Origin: Gammaproteobacteria bacterium
Lineage (GTDB): Bacteria; Pseudomonadota; Gammaproteobacteria; Chromatiales; Chromatiaceae
NCBI GenBank assembly: GCA_021773975.1
Contig: JAJFJN010000041.1
Location: 62,001 to 126,000, forward strand
DNA: 64,000 nucleotides
Reading direction: 5' to 3'
Shown: in pieces, positions 37,804-45,850 of the stretch
How positions within the stretch are numbered: the first letter of the stretch is position 1
Layout: each line of letters starts with the position of its first letter
The notes under the pieces: generated by a model
Told to the model about the DNA's origin: nothing
The model's input: the letters and a program-made list of their open reading frames with translations, nothing else
The model's database searches: none
Program-made: the position numbers and the translations under genes

Positions 37804-39168
37804 GTGGATACGATCACCACGCTGATAGAGGCTTTGAATGGCCTGGTCTGGGGCAAATATATGCTGGTGCTCATTTTGGGTACGGGTCTATTTCTAATGA
37901 TCGGCTTAAAAGGTATGCCACTGCGCTACCTTGGATATGGCTTTCACATGCTCTGGCGGGGGCGTAAAGGCGAGGGCGAGGGTGATGTTAGCCCATTTAA
38001 CGCATTGATGACCTCACTTGCCGCCACGATTGGAACCGGCAATATAGCGGGTGTAGCTACCGCTATCTTTATTGGTGGACCAGGGGCGCTCTTTTGGATG
38101 TGGTGTACAGCACTGCTTGGTATGGCTACCAAATATGCAGAGGCCGTTTGTGCGGTTCATTTCAGAGAGGTTGACGAGCTGGGCAATCATGTTGGCGGCC
38201 CGATGTATTACATCAAGAATGGCCTGAGTAAACGCTGGGCTTGGTTGGGCAGCGTCTTTGCTATCTTTGGCGCACTGGCTGGTTTTGGTATTGGCAATAC
38301 CGTGCAAGCCAACTCAGTGGCAGATGCCTTGGGTTCCGGGGTTATCGGCTTCGCTGTTCCTCACTGGATTACTGGATTGGTAATGGCGGCTCTGGCTGCA
38401 TTGGTGCTTATTGGTGGTATTCAGCGTATTGCTGAGGTTGCTGGCAAACTGGTGCCGTTTATGGCTATTGCTTACCTCTGTGCAGGATTGGTAATCCTAG
38501 CGACCAATGCATCTGAGGTCCCCGCAGCTACTGTTTTGATTATTACTGATGCCTTTACTCCAGCTGCTGCCACAGGTGGTTTTGCGGGTGCTTCTGTTAT
38601 GTTGGCTATTCAGATGGGGGTGGCGCGTGGCATCTTCTCCAATGAGGCAGGGTTGGGTAGTGCGCCTATTGCACATGCTGCTGCAGCAACTGATAGCCCA
38701 GTCAGACAAGGCACAGTGGCTATGTTAGGAACCTTCATTGATACCATCGTTATATGCAGTATCACAGGATTGGTGATTGTGATTTCAGGCGCATGGACGG
38801 GTGGTGAGACAGGTGCGGCACTCTCATCAGCTGCCTTTGAGCAGGCACTGCCCAATTTTGGTGGTTATGTCGTTACATTGGGATTGAGCGTCTTTGCCTT
38901 TACCACCCTGCTAGGCTGGAGTTTTTATGGTGAAAAATGCGTTGAATATCTTTTTGGCGTGCGATCAATCATCCCTTTTAGAGTTCTCTGGATTATTGCC
39001 ATTCCCATTGGTGCTACGGCTAAACTGAGTTTTATCTGGCTGGTAGCAGATACACTTAACGGTTTGATGGCGCTACCCAATCTATTGGCTCTTTTACTGT
39101 TAAGCCCTGTTGTATTCTCCCTTACGCGAGATTTTTTCAAGGATGAAAAACTAAAAAGAGCCGGTTAG
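37804..39168 (+). CDS. Sodium:alanine/glycine symporter (AGCS family)
   Basis: 454 aa inner-membrane symporter. AGCS signatures: ALMTSLAATIGTGNIAGVAT, GGPGALFWMWCTALLGMATK, HVGGPMYYIKNGL and a later GVARGIFSNEAGLGSAPIAHAA-type segment. It starts with GTG at 37804; AGAGAG is about 8 bases upstream. It imports alanine or glycine with sodium. Divergent from tatT. Its TAG stop lies in the loop of a terminator hairpin. Confidence 0.95.
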   Translation: MDTITTLIEALNGLVWGKYMLVLILGTGLFLMIGLKGMPLRYLGYGFHMLWRGRKGEGEGDVSPFNALMTSLAATIGTGNIAGVATAIFIGGPGALFWMWCTALLGMATKYAEAVCAVHFREVDELGNHVGGPMYYIKNGLSKRWAWLGSVFAIFGALAGFGIGNTVQANSVADALGSGVIGFAVPHWITGLVMAALAALVLIGGIQRIAEVAGKLVPFMAIAYLCAGLVILATNASEVPAATVLIITDAFTPAAATGGFAGASVMLAIQMGVARGIFSNEAGLGSAPIAHAAAATDSPVRQGTVAMLGTFIDTIVICSITGLVIVISGAWTGGETGAALSSAAFEQALPNFGGYVVTLGLSVFAFTTLLGWSFYGEKCVEYLFGVRSIIPFRVLWIIAIPIGATAKLSFIWLVADTLNGLMALPNLLALLLLSPVVFSLTRDFFKDEKLKRAG

Positions 39169-39179
39169 GCTCTTTTTAG
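39151..39179. terminator. Bidirectional terminator overlapping the symporter stop codon
   Basis: CTAAAAAGAGCC, loop GGTTA, GGCTCTTTTTAG: 12 perfect pairs with T5 on both strands. The loop and right arm contain the TAG stop (39166-39168) of the symporter. It also serves the convergent 129-aa gene ending at 39198. Confidence 0.93.
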
Positions 39180-39197
39180 TGGATCTTTACCGCAATC

Positions 39198-39587
39198 TTA
39201 ATGGGCGCAAGCTTTGGCTGCTTCTGCTCGGGTATAGAATTTATCGTCCTTAACAAAGCCAACAACAATGCTCTCTTTCAGTTTTGGTCCCTCACTATCG
39301 TAGCCCTGATCCAGTATCCACTCGTCGGGTAACCCGCAGAGAAGATGGATGGGAGCGGGTCGACCATCTGTAAATGAGGATGCCACTGTCTCGCCGGTTT
39401 CAGTATCCATGTATGCAGGAGAAAACCCCCGCCCATGGTTACCCTGACTGGTGCCGCCTGTCCCTGCGTAGGCTTGATTCTGATGCGCAAGGTCGTCTGG
39501 CCCTATAGTAGGCTGGCTAACCAATAGATCAGCACTGTAGGTCTGAGCAAATAGTTCTAATTTGGATTCTACTTTTTCATCTGCCAT
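39198..39587 (-). CDS. Conserved-looking soluble protein of unknown function
   Basis: 129 aa, ATG at 39587. No signal or membrane helix. Acidic N-terminus, a glycine-rich middle (AYAGTGGTSQGNHGRGFSPA), then GRPAPIHLLCGLPDEWILDQ and ESIVVGFVKDDKFYTRAEAA. I recognise no domain. It is clearly coding by codon pattern, ends 19 bp from a terminator, and stands alone between the symporter and the DksA-like gene. Confidence 0.7.
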   Translation of the reverse strand: MADEKVESKLELFAQTYSADLLVSQPTIGPDDLAHQNQAYAGTGGTSQGNHGRGFSPAYMDTETGETVASSFTDGRPAPIHLLCGLPDEWILDQGYDSEGPKLKESIVVGFVKDDKFYTRAEAAKACAH

Positions 39588-39675
39588 AACTGCTCAACTT
39601 AATGTAATTAACGTATCGTCTGCAATCTTCCATGCATTATGTGTGCCTGTAATCTCTATTGCGCATTTTTACTAC

Positions 39676-39699
39676 GGTTTTAGAGGTTACCTCTAAACC
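39676..39699. repeat. Inverted repeat between an unknown gene and the DksA-like gene
   Basis: TTAGAGGT, T, ACCTCTAA with flanking GGTT/AACC, one bulge. No T-run follows. It sits in the 229-bp gap downstream of the dksA-like gene; operator or RNA hairpin is possible. Nothing else is seen in the gap. Confidence 0.35.
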
Positions 39700-39816
39700 T
39701 GGCGCAGAATACTTTAATAAGCATGCTTATGGAATAGTGAGAGCTGACATTCGGGAATGAGATGTGGTTTTGAATAGGTAATAAATAAAGGCCAACACAG
39801 CAAATGGTAGAGTTGC

Positions 39817-40158
39817 TTATTCAGCAGCCTGCTTTTCTGCGCATGCCACACAGAGATCAGAAAAGGGCAGTATTTCAAGACGTGCTGGAGGAATGGTTGC
39901 ACCACAGCTATCACAGATACCATATTCGCCTGCTTCAATATGTGCCAAAGCATGATTGATTTGGACTAGCTCATGGCGACCTGCATCACCCAGTGCCTCT
40001 AGTACCTCATCATTTTGACGCTCAACAGCCTGTTCAGCAAAATCAGCGGTTAGCGGCTCATCTATATGACGAGCGCTATTGGAGAGCTTCTTTATCCGCT
40101 GATTTAGCTCTTCACGTCGGATCAGTAACTGCTGATGAATGGCTTCATACTTTTTCAC
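39817..40158 (-). CDS. DksA/TraR-family zinc-finger protein
   Basis: 113 aa from a GTG at 40158 with CTAAGGAG upstream. It has an N-terminal helical hairpin shorter than that of DksA (151 aa in E. coli), then the four-cysteine finger CDSCG and CVACAE. The tip holds LTADFAEQAVE, a form of the acidic DxxDxA tip that enters the RNA polymerase secondary channel. It may act with ppGpp or independently as a short paralogue. Third gene of fur-DUF1820-dksA-like. Confidence 0.9.
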   Translation of the reverse strand: MKKYEAIHQQLLIRREELNQRIKKLSNSARHIDEPLTADFAEQAVERQNDEVLEALGDAGRHELVQINHALAHIEAGEYGICDSCGATIPPARLEILPFSDLCVACAEKQAAE

Positions 40159-40168
40159 TCAATTCTCC

Positions 40169-40498
40169 TTAGGAGTCGCTACTATGGTCTGGTGGGTAGA
40201 TGGGTGTTGGAAAGGGTGTCACATTGGCATTCTTATCCAAATCCAATATTTTGCTGATGCCTTTTTTCTTGACTTCATCAATGCGGATGACTGAATTCAT
40301 GGGCACCATTGTGCGCGTAACACCTGCAAACTCATCCTTTAGTTTCTCTTCTGCTGGATCGATGACGATACCGCTGGATTCATTGAAGACAATATCTTCA
40401 AATTCGATAAACCCAAAAAGCTCAGCCTGGCGAACCGTCTGGACGTAAAGCTCGTAAATTTTGCCATGATTGATAAAGGATACGCGATAGATCTGCAT
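40169..40498 (-). CDS. DUF1820 family protein
   Basis: 109 aa, no signal or membrane segment. Family pattern: MQIYRVSFINHGKIYELYVQ, FGFIEFEDIVFNESSGIVID and MNSVIRIDEVKKKG. The group is common in gammaproteobacteria and has no known function. It begins 4 bp after the fur stop and ends 10 bp before the DksA-like gene, so the three genes are one operon. Confidence 0.92.
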   Translation of the reverse strand: MQIYRVSFINHGKIYELYVQTVRQAELFGFIEFEDIVFNESSGIVIDPAEEKLKDEFAGVTRTMVPMNSVIRIDEVKKKGISKILDLDKNANVTPFPTPIYPPDHSSDS

Positions 40499-40502
40499 CT
40501 TA

Positions 40503-40928
40503 TTATTTCAACTGTTTCTGGCAGGCCGCACAGATGCCATAAAGAATCATGCTGTGGTCTGCAATCATATAACCGGCCTTAGCCGCAATTTCTTGTTGCC
40601 GTGCTTCGATAATATTATCGTGGAATTCATCCACCTGTCCGCAACGAGTGCAGATAAAGTGGTCGTGGTGGTCATCCTGGCTCAACTCAAACATGGCCGG
40701 GCCATCGTCAAACTGAAGCCGTGTTACTAATCCTGCTTGTTCACACTGGGTGAGTACGCGGTATATTGTTGCTACACCAATCTCCTCCCCTTGCTGTAAA
40801 AGCAGTTTGTAGAGGCCTTCTGCGGTGCAGTGTTGGTCGGCGTGTGCTTCAAGTATCTCCAGGATTTTGATCCGGGGAAATGTAATCTTTAGCCCAGCAC
40901 GCTTCAATTTGTCAGTATAGTTAGTCAC
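40503..40928 (-). CDS. fur: Ferric uptake regulator
   Basis: 141 aa from a GTG at 40928. Winged-helix N-terminus (GLKITFPRIKILEILEAHAD, GVATIYRVLTQCEQAGLV) and the metal domain with HHDHFICTRCGQVDEF and a second CAACQ pair near the end. It represses iron-uptake genes when bound to Fe2+. Divergent from hisI across a 92-bp AT-rich gap; I see no confident Fur box there. Confidence 0.96.
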   Translation of the reverse strand: MTNYTDKLKRAGLKITFPRIKILEILEAHADQHCTAEGLYKLLLQQGEEIGVATIYRVLTQCEQAGLVTRLQFDDGPAMFELSQDDHHDHFICTRCGQVDEFHDNIIEARQQEIAAKAGYMIADHSMILYGICAACQKQLK

Positions 40929-41020
40929 AGTTTAAATTCTACTCCGTGTAGGAAGCAAAAACATCATCGATCAGGATAGAATATGTAATCCAGCAAAAAT
41001 TTAAATTTGAGAGAGATGCT

Positions 41021-41446
41021 ATGCTGAAAGAGACTGAATCCTTCAAAAAGGGAGAGAGCCTGTCTTGGGCTGATGCAGTGAAAACATTGCCCTTTAACCA
41101 GGATGGGCTACTGCCTGCTATTGCTCAACAGCATGACAGTGGCGAGGTGTTGATGATGGCCTGGATGAACAGAGAATCACTGGCTGAGACGCTGGAGACA
41201 GGCCGGGTCTGTTATTGGTCTCGTTCACGGCAAAAACTTTGGCGTAAAGGTGAATCTTCCGGACAGGTTCAGGTTCTTAAAGATATGCTGCTGGATTGCG
41301 ATGGTGACACTATCCTGTTGCAGGTTGATCAAACCGGCCCGGCTTGCCACTCTGGTCGACGCAGCTGTTTTTATAACGCGATAAGGGGTGATCGTTTGGA
41401 AGTGATCAGTGAGCCGCTTATTGACCCCAAAGACCTTTATAAATAA
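41021..41446 (+). CDS. hisI: Phosphoribosyl-AMP cyclohydrolase
   Basis: 141 aa, third step of histidine synthesis. Motifs: GEVLMMAWMNRESLAETLET, VCYWSRSRQKLWRKGESSGQ, DCDGDTILLQV (metal Asp cluster) and GPACHSGRRSCFY with the catalytic zinc cysteines. Monofunctional, without the HisE pyrophosphohydrolase domain. GAGAG precedes the ATG. Followed after 5 bp by gloB. Confidence 0.96.
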   Translation: MLKETESFKKGESLSWADAVKTLPFNQDGLLPAIAQQHDSGEVLMMAWMNRESLAETLETGRVCYWSRSRQKLWRKGESSGQVQVLKDMLLDCDGDTILLQVDQTGPACHSGRRSCFYNAIRGDRLEVISEPLIDPKDLYK

Positions 41447-41451
41447 AAATC

Positions 41452-42231
41452 ATGTTCGATATTGTCCTCATCCCAGCTTTTGCTGATAACTACATTTGGT
41501 TGCTAAAGAGTGAATGTAGCACAGCGGTAGCAGTGGTTGACCCTGGCGATGCGGCACCTGTGCTGGATTATTTGCAGCATGAAAAGCTTACCCTGGGTGC
41601 TATTTTAATTACCCATCATCACCGTGATCATACTGGAGGCATTAGCCAGTTAAAGAGGGTATTTCCTGAAGCGAAGGTATATGGACCGGCAGATGAATCT
41701 ATCCCGGAGATAACAGCGCCTCTGACTGAGGGTGCTGACGTTAAACTGCCTTGGCTGGGTGATAGTCTCAAGGTGCTAGAGATGCCTGGCCACACCGCAG
41801 GCCATATTGCATACTCTGGGGATGGCTTGCTATTTTGTGGTGACATCCTTTTTGCCGGCGGCTGTGGGCGGGTGTTTGATGGCACCATGAAGCAGATGGC
41901 AGAATCACTACAGCGTATTGCCAAGCTGCCCGAAAAGACCCTACTCTATTGTGCCCATGAATACACAGAGGCTAATTTGGGCTTTGCTCTTTGGGTGGAG
42001 CCTGAAAATCGGGCAATAAAAGCGCGTCAAAAAGCGGCGCAAAGAGTGCGTCAGCAGGGTAAAGCAACGGTTCCATCACTCCTCTCACTGGAATTGAAAA
42101 CCAACCCCTTCTTGCGCACTCAAATACCCACAGTGATTGCAGCAGCAGAAAAGTGGGCGAAAACACCATTAAATAACAATGCAGCTCTGTTTGCAGCATT
42201 ACGAACATGGAAAGACCGTGATTACGACTAA
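41452..42231 (+). CDS. gloB: Hydroxyacylglutathione hydrolase (glyoxalase II)
   Basis: 259 aa metallo-beta-lactamase fold. The two-metal site is THHHRDHTGG near residue 54, with later ligands in MPGHTAGHIAY, CGDILFAGGCGR and CAHEYTEANLGFAL. It hydrolyses S-lactoylglutathione, the last step of methylglyoxal detoxification. Lies 5 bp after hisI and 9 bp before the dihydroorotase. Confidence 0.96.
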   Translation: MFDIVLIPAFADNYIWLLKSECSTAVAVVDPGDAAPVLDYLQHEKLTLGAILITHHHRDHTGGISQLKRVFPEAKVYGPADESIPEITAPLTEGADVKLPWLGDSLKVLEMPGHTAGHIAYSGDGLLFCGDILFAGGCGRVFDGTMKQMAESLQRIAKLPEKTLLYCAHEYTEANLGFALWVEPENRAIKARQKAAQRVRQQGKATVPSLLSLELKTNPFLRTQIPTVIAAAEKWAKTPLNNNAALFAALRTWKDRDYD

Positions 42232-42240
42232 GGCAATCCT

Positions 42241-43575
42241 ATGAAAGACACCCTGATACTCAATGCGCGCATGGTTAATGATGGACGAATTACCGAAGAG
42301 GATATCTGGATTCGCAATGGGCGAATCGAGCAGATTGGTAGCAATCTAAGTGCTAAACCGGCTGATTTAGTTATAGATGCCGCAGATAAGATTTTGATGC
42401 CGGGCATGATTGATGATCAGGTTCACTTTCGTGAGCCAGGGTCGACGCATAAAGGGGATCTCTACACTGAGTCCCGTGCAGCTGTGGCGGGGGGTATTAC
42501 CAGTTTTATGGATATGCCCAATACCAACCCGCTGACAGTCACACTGGAAGCATTGGAAGATAAATATGCATTGGCAGCTAAAAAATCGCTGGCCAATTAT
42601 GCCTTCTACCTGGGGGCAACCAATGGCAACATCGATGTTATCCGAGCGCTGGATCCAAAGCAGGCTTGTGGCATCAAGGTTTTCATGGGCGCCTCTACCG
42701 GCAATATGTTGGTAGATAAGGAGGAGGCACTGGAGGCGATTTTTCGTGATGCGCCAATACTGGTCGCAACCCACTGCGAAGATACACCTATCATCCTGGC
42801 CAATGAGCAATCCTTTCGAGCACAGTTTGGCGAAGATGTGCCGATGGAGTCGCACCCAGAAATTCGCAGTGAAGAGGCCTGCTTTCGCTCCTCATCCTTT
42901 GCGGTTAATCTTGCAAAACGGCATGGCACCCGCCTGCATGTGCTGCACCTCTCTACCGCACGCGAGATGAAGCTGTTCCAAAAAGGGCCGCTGGATAACA
43001 AGCGAATCACTGCCGAAGCCTGTGTGCATCATCTCTACTTTGATGATTCAGACTACGAGCAAAAGCAGGCCTTTATCAAATGCAACCCTGCCATCAAGTC
43101 ACGCATGGATCGGGATGCCATCCGGCAGGCGTTAATAGATGGGCGGATCGATGTGATTGGCACTGACCACGCGCCTCATACTCTGGATGAGAAGTGCAGT
43201 AGCTACTTCAATGCCCCCGCTGGGCTGCCTCTGGTGCAATATGCGCTGCCAATGGTGCTGGAGATGTATCACGATAAACTGCTCTCGCTGGAGTTGATTG
43301 CTGAGAAAACCAGTCATGGGCCAGCAAGGCTATTTGATATTCCAGACCGTGGCTATATCCGTGAAGGTTACTGGGCTGATCTGGTATTGGTTGATTTAGA
43401 TAAACGTGAACGTGTTGAGCGCGAGGATGTACGCTATAAATGCGGTTGGTCACCGGTAGAAGGCCGGATCTTTCGTTCGACCATTGAGTCTACCTTTATT
43501 AATGGTCACCTCGCCTATCACCAGGGCAAGCTCGATGAGAGCGTACTTGGTCAACGTTTGACACATAACCGCTGA
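42241..43575 (+). CDS. Dihydroorotase, class I (DDQVHFREPG subfamily)
   Basis: 444 aa amidohydrolase that closes the dihydroorotate ring in pyrimidine synthesis. The metal motif is D58-D-Q60-V-H62-F-R-E-P-G; most dihydroorotases have HxH, and this QVH form is that of a separate subfamily found for example in Bacteroidetes, as I recall it. Other motifs: GITSFMDMPNTNP, KVFMGASTGNMLV (near the carbamylated Lys position), THCEDTPII, LHVLHLSTA and GTDHAPHT with the catalytic Asp. Because of the Gln, activity should be tested before assuming pyrC. Confidence 0.9.
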   Translation: MKDTLILNARMVNDGRITEEDIWIRNGRIEQIGSNLSAKPADLVIDAADKILMPGMIDDQVHFREPGSTHKGDLYTESRAAVAGGITSFMDMPNTNPLTVTLEALEDKYALAAKKSLANYAFYLGATNGNIDVIRALDPKQACGIKVFMGASTGNMLVDKEEALEAIFRDAPILVATHCEDTPIILANEQSFRAQFGEDVPMESHPEIRSEEACFRSSSFAVNLAKRHGTRLHVLHLSTAREMKLFQKGPLDNKRITAEACVHHLYFDDSDYEQKQAFIKCNPAIKSRMDRDAIRQALIDGRIDVIGTDHAPHTLDEKCSSYFNAPAGLPLVQYALPMVLEMYHDKLLSLELIAEKTSHGPARLFDIPDRGYIREGYWADLVLVDLDKRERVEREDVRYKCGWSPVEGRIFRSTIESTFINGHLAYHQGKLDESVLGQRLTHNR

Positions 43576-43586
43576 TTACAATTTTT

Positions 43587-43916
43587 ATGAATAACGAAAT
43601 ATATGGTCAGTGCAGGGTGCGATTGAACTACGGCTCACTGGTTAAGCTTACGGTTCTGCTGGGTTTCTGTGCTGGGCTGTTTGCAATCCCTCTTCTGTTA
43701 CTAACATCCCTGGGAAAAATCTATGGCCTATTGAATCTACTCATAGGGTCGCCGATCGCGGGTGCAGTTACAGGCTTGCTGCTCTCTATTCTTGGTTCAC
43801 CTATCTACTCATGGTGGATGGCAAAATCCAATGGCCAACTTTTTACCGGAACTTTTCAAGTGGATAGTGACTCTATTATTCCTACAAATAGTGCACAAGA
43901 TAACCAAGAAGAGTGA
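43587..43916 (+). CDS. Small two-helix membrane protein, unknown
   Basis: 109 aa, 11 bp after the dihydroorotase. Two membrane segments (VKLTVLLGFCAGLFAIPLLL and LNLLIGSPIAGAVTGLLLSI) joined by a short loop, and a soluble tail of about 30 residues. I recognise no domain. Likely in the same transcript as hisI-gloB-dihydroorotase. Confidence 0.7.
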   Translation: MNNEIYGQCRVRLNYGSLVKLTVLLGFCAGLFAIPLLLLTSLGKIYGLLNLLIGSPIAGAVTGLLLSILGSPIYSWWMAKSNGQLFTGTFQVDSDSIIPTNSAQDNQEE

Positions 43917-44508
43917 GGGTTAAAGCAAGGTTTTCCACATTCTAAATAACGCTGTTTAAGCAGAATTAGGAATCTACTTCTTTCAGCCGCTTTTAATCGC
44001 TAATTTAATATCCTTAAAAGCGTGATCTAGATCACAAATTACTGCATGGAAAATAGCTCAAATTAGCAGTAAATAAGGGATAAAACGCACTCTGTACGGT
44101 GCTCTGATTCACGCAACTCAATAGATTATGCGGCTTATTTAGTCGCTATGGTTTTTTATCTGCGGATGGATTAAAACATAAGATAATATCCTCTTTTAAT
44201 TTGTGGATAGTAGATTGCTAACGTGCTGATTTTTATTGATTTACTACTAAAATGGCGCCCTGTGGATTTTCTAAAGAATATTTAAAATAGATAGGCAAAT
44301 AGCTATCTAACAATGCTTATTTTGCAATACATTCAATGGTTAAATAGCCAATAAATTGGGCTATCAATTTCTATTCTAAGTGCTGCCTAAGTTCAATTAA
44401 ATGCTATTGTTATGCAGTAATAGGGAACCTAAAGATCCTTTGCTTTTATGCCGCTAGCTAAATCGACACTTGGTTAACAGAAGTTTATCCCTATGAGGGA
44501 GTTGATTT
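43917..44508. other. 592-bp AT-rich intergenic region before the XRE regulator
   Basis: No ORF with a convincing start. It holds a near-consensus CRP site (44017-44040), a 7-bp inverted repeat TTACTGC/GCAGTAA (44039-44072), a hairpin TAGATAG-N8-CTATCTA (44288-44309), and a dyad ATAGCCAAT-AA-ATTGGGCTAT with one bulge (44344-44364). It is much longer than other gaps in the window. Confidence 0.6.
44017..44040. promoter_or_regulatory. Near-consensus CRP/Vfr binding site
   Basis: The core CGTGATCTAGATCACA (44021-44036) is a perfect dyad but for its first base and matches the TGTGA-N6-TCACA rule. The flanks AAAG and AATT also fit the AT-rich ends of E. coli CRP sites. No clear -10 follows at a fixed distance that I can defend. 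The nearest plus-strand gene is 470 bp away; the target could be the XRE gene or an unannotated RNA. Confidence 0.7.
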
Positions 44509-44862
44509 ATGACTGAATTTAATAGAGTACCTGCTTATCCACTTTCACTTGGTGAAAGGCTACGTTGTAGACGGCGGGAGAAAGGCTGGACACAAGATCA
44601 GCTGGCAGCAAATGCTGGAACCAATCAAGCAGTAATTCAGAAGATTGAGAACGGCCGCAGTTTGCGTCCTAGAAAAATCGATGAAATTGCGTCTGCACTT
44701 GAAGTGACACCTTCTTGGTTAATGTTTGGAGAAGAGACAAACAATAATATAAACACAGAGGCGCGCACGGTGGCTGAAGCATGGTCTCGTCTTCCAGAGC
44801 CTTTTCGCTCACGTATTAGAGCTGAAATTCTGCATTATTCACAAACGTCACTCTCCAATTAG
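44509..44862 (+). CDS. XRE-family transcriptional regulator
   Basis: 117 aa. The HTH is residues about 13-68 (SLGERLRCRRREKGWTQDQL, AANAGTNQAVIQKIENGRSL, LRPRKIDEIASALEVTPSWL), in the HTH_3/Cro-CI fold. The tail EAWSRLPEPFRSRIRAEILH resembles the C-terminus of short chromosomal XRE proteins. GAGGGAG is a strong ribosome site. The long upstream gap with dyads suggests autoregulation (inference). No toxin or phage gene is next to it. Confidence 0.9.
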   Translation: MTEFNRVPAYPLSLGERLRCRRREKGWTQDQLAANAGTNQAVIQKIENGRSLRPRKIDEIASALEVTPSWLMFGEETNNNINTEARTVAEAWSRLPEPFRSRIRAEILHYSQTSLSN

Positions 44863-44883
44863 TACCATAAAACTGCATAATTA

Positions 44884-44925
44884 AAGCCTGCTCCGGATCA
44901 CCTTTATTGGTGAAACCGGAGGCTT
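44884..44925. repeat. Hairpin downstream of the XRE gene
   Basis: AAGCCTGCTCCGG, ATCACC-TTTATT-GGTGA, AACCGGAGGCTT: nested arms with a small bulge. There is no T-run, so it may be a stability element or factor-dependent terminator between the XRE regulator and the amidotransferase. Confidence 0.45.
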
Positions 44926-45014
44926 GGGCTTAGGCATATCATCAGCTATAGCGCGCTATCGTAGTTAATTAAGATAGAATGGTTTTCTATTGTTTACTTT
45001 TTGAGAACGCCATC

Positions 45015-45782
45015 ATGTGTCAACTACTTGGTATGAACTGCAATGTTCCAACCGATATTTGTTTTTCATTCAAGGGGTTTTGTGAGCGTGGTGGTACAAC
45101 AGATGAACATAAAGATGGTTGGGGTATTGCCTTTTTTGAGGATAAAGGCTGTCGTTCTTTTCTTGATCCATCCCCTTCAGCGGGGTCGGCCATCTCATCC
45201 CTGGTTAAAAATTACCCCATAAAATCTTGCAATGTTATTTCGCATATTCGTAAAGCTACCCTTGGTGAGGTAACGCTTGAAAATACTCACCCCTTTACGC
45301 GTGAACTCTGGGGGCAATATTGGGTTTTTGCTCATAATGGTGATTTAAAATCATTTCATCCGAGCTTTCAGGGAAGCTATCTCCCGGTCGGTTCTACGGA
45401 TAGCGAACAGGCTTTTTGTCTGATACTTGAAAGATTAAAACAAAGTTTCCCTGAACGACCAACACCACAAGAGGTTGCAGGTGAACTTCAAAGGATTGCA
45501 GATGATATTGCTACCTATGGCATATTCAACTTCCTTCTTTCAGATGGCATTTGCATGTTTGCATACTGCACTACAACGCTCTCATACTTGGTAAGGCAGT
45601 ATCCATTTTCAAAGGCACAGCTTAAGGATAGAGATATTGAATTGGATTTTAGCAAAATCGCTGGGCATGCTGATCGGGTTGCTGTAATTGCTACTGAGCC
45701 ATTAACCACCAATGAGGCGTGGATTGCCTTTCCGAAAGAGCAGGTGCTTGTCTTTAAAGATGGCGTAGTGGTCAATACTTAA
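45015..45782 (+). CDS. Class II glutamine amidotransferase (YafJ-like)
   Basis: 255 aa from the ATG at 45015, which places the catalytic Cys at position 2 (MCQLLGMNC); an upstream in-frame start would bury it. Other motifs: DEHKDGWGIAFFED, SHIRKATLGEVTLENTHPFT, VFAHNGDLK and PVGSTDSEQAFCLILERL. This Ntn-hydrolase domain releases ammonia from glutamine, but the YafJ group has no attached synthase and no known acceptor. It stands alone; the gap upstream is 152 bp. Confidence 0.93.
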   Translation: MCQLLGMNCNVPTDICFSFKGFCERGGTTDEHKDGWGIAFFEDKGCRSFLDPSPSAGSAISSLVKNYPIKSCNVISHIRKATLGEVTLENTHPFTRELWGQYWVFAHNGDLKSFHPSFQGSYLPVGSTDSEQAFCLILERLKQSFPERPTPQEVAGELQRIADDIATYGIFNFLLSDGICMFAYCTTTLSYLVRQYPFSKAQLKDRDIELDFSKIAGHADRVAVIATEPLTTNEAWIAFPKEQVLVFKDGVVVNT

Positions 45783-45850
45783 TAAAAGAGTGGGATGGGA
45801 TAATAGCTGGATTTTATTGAGTTAGCTTTGCACTTAAAATAGTAATGAAG

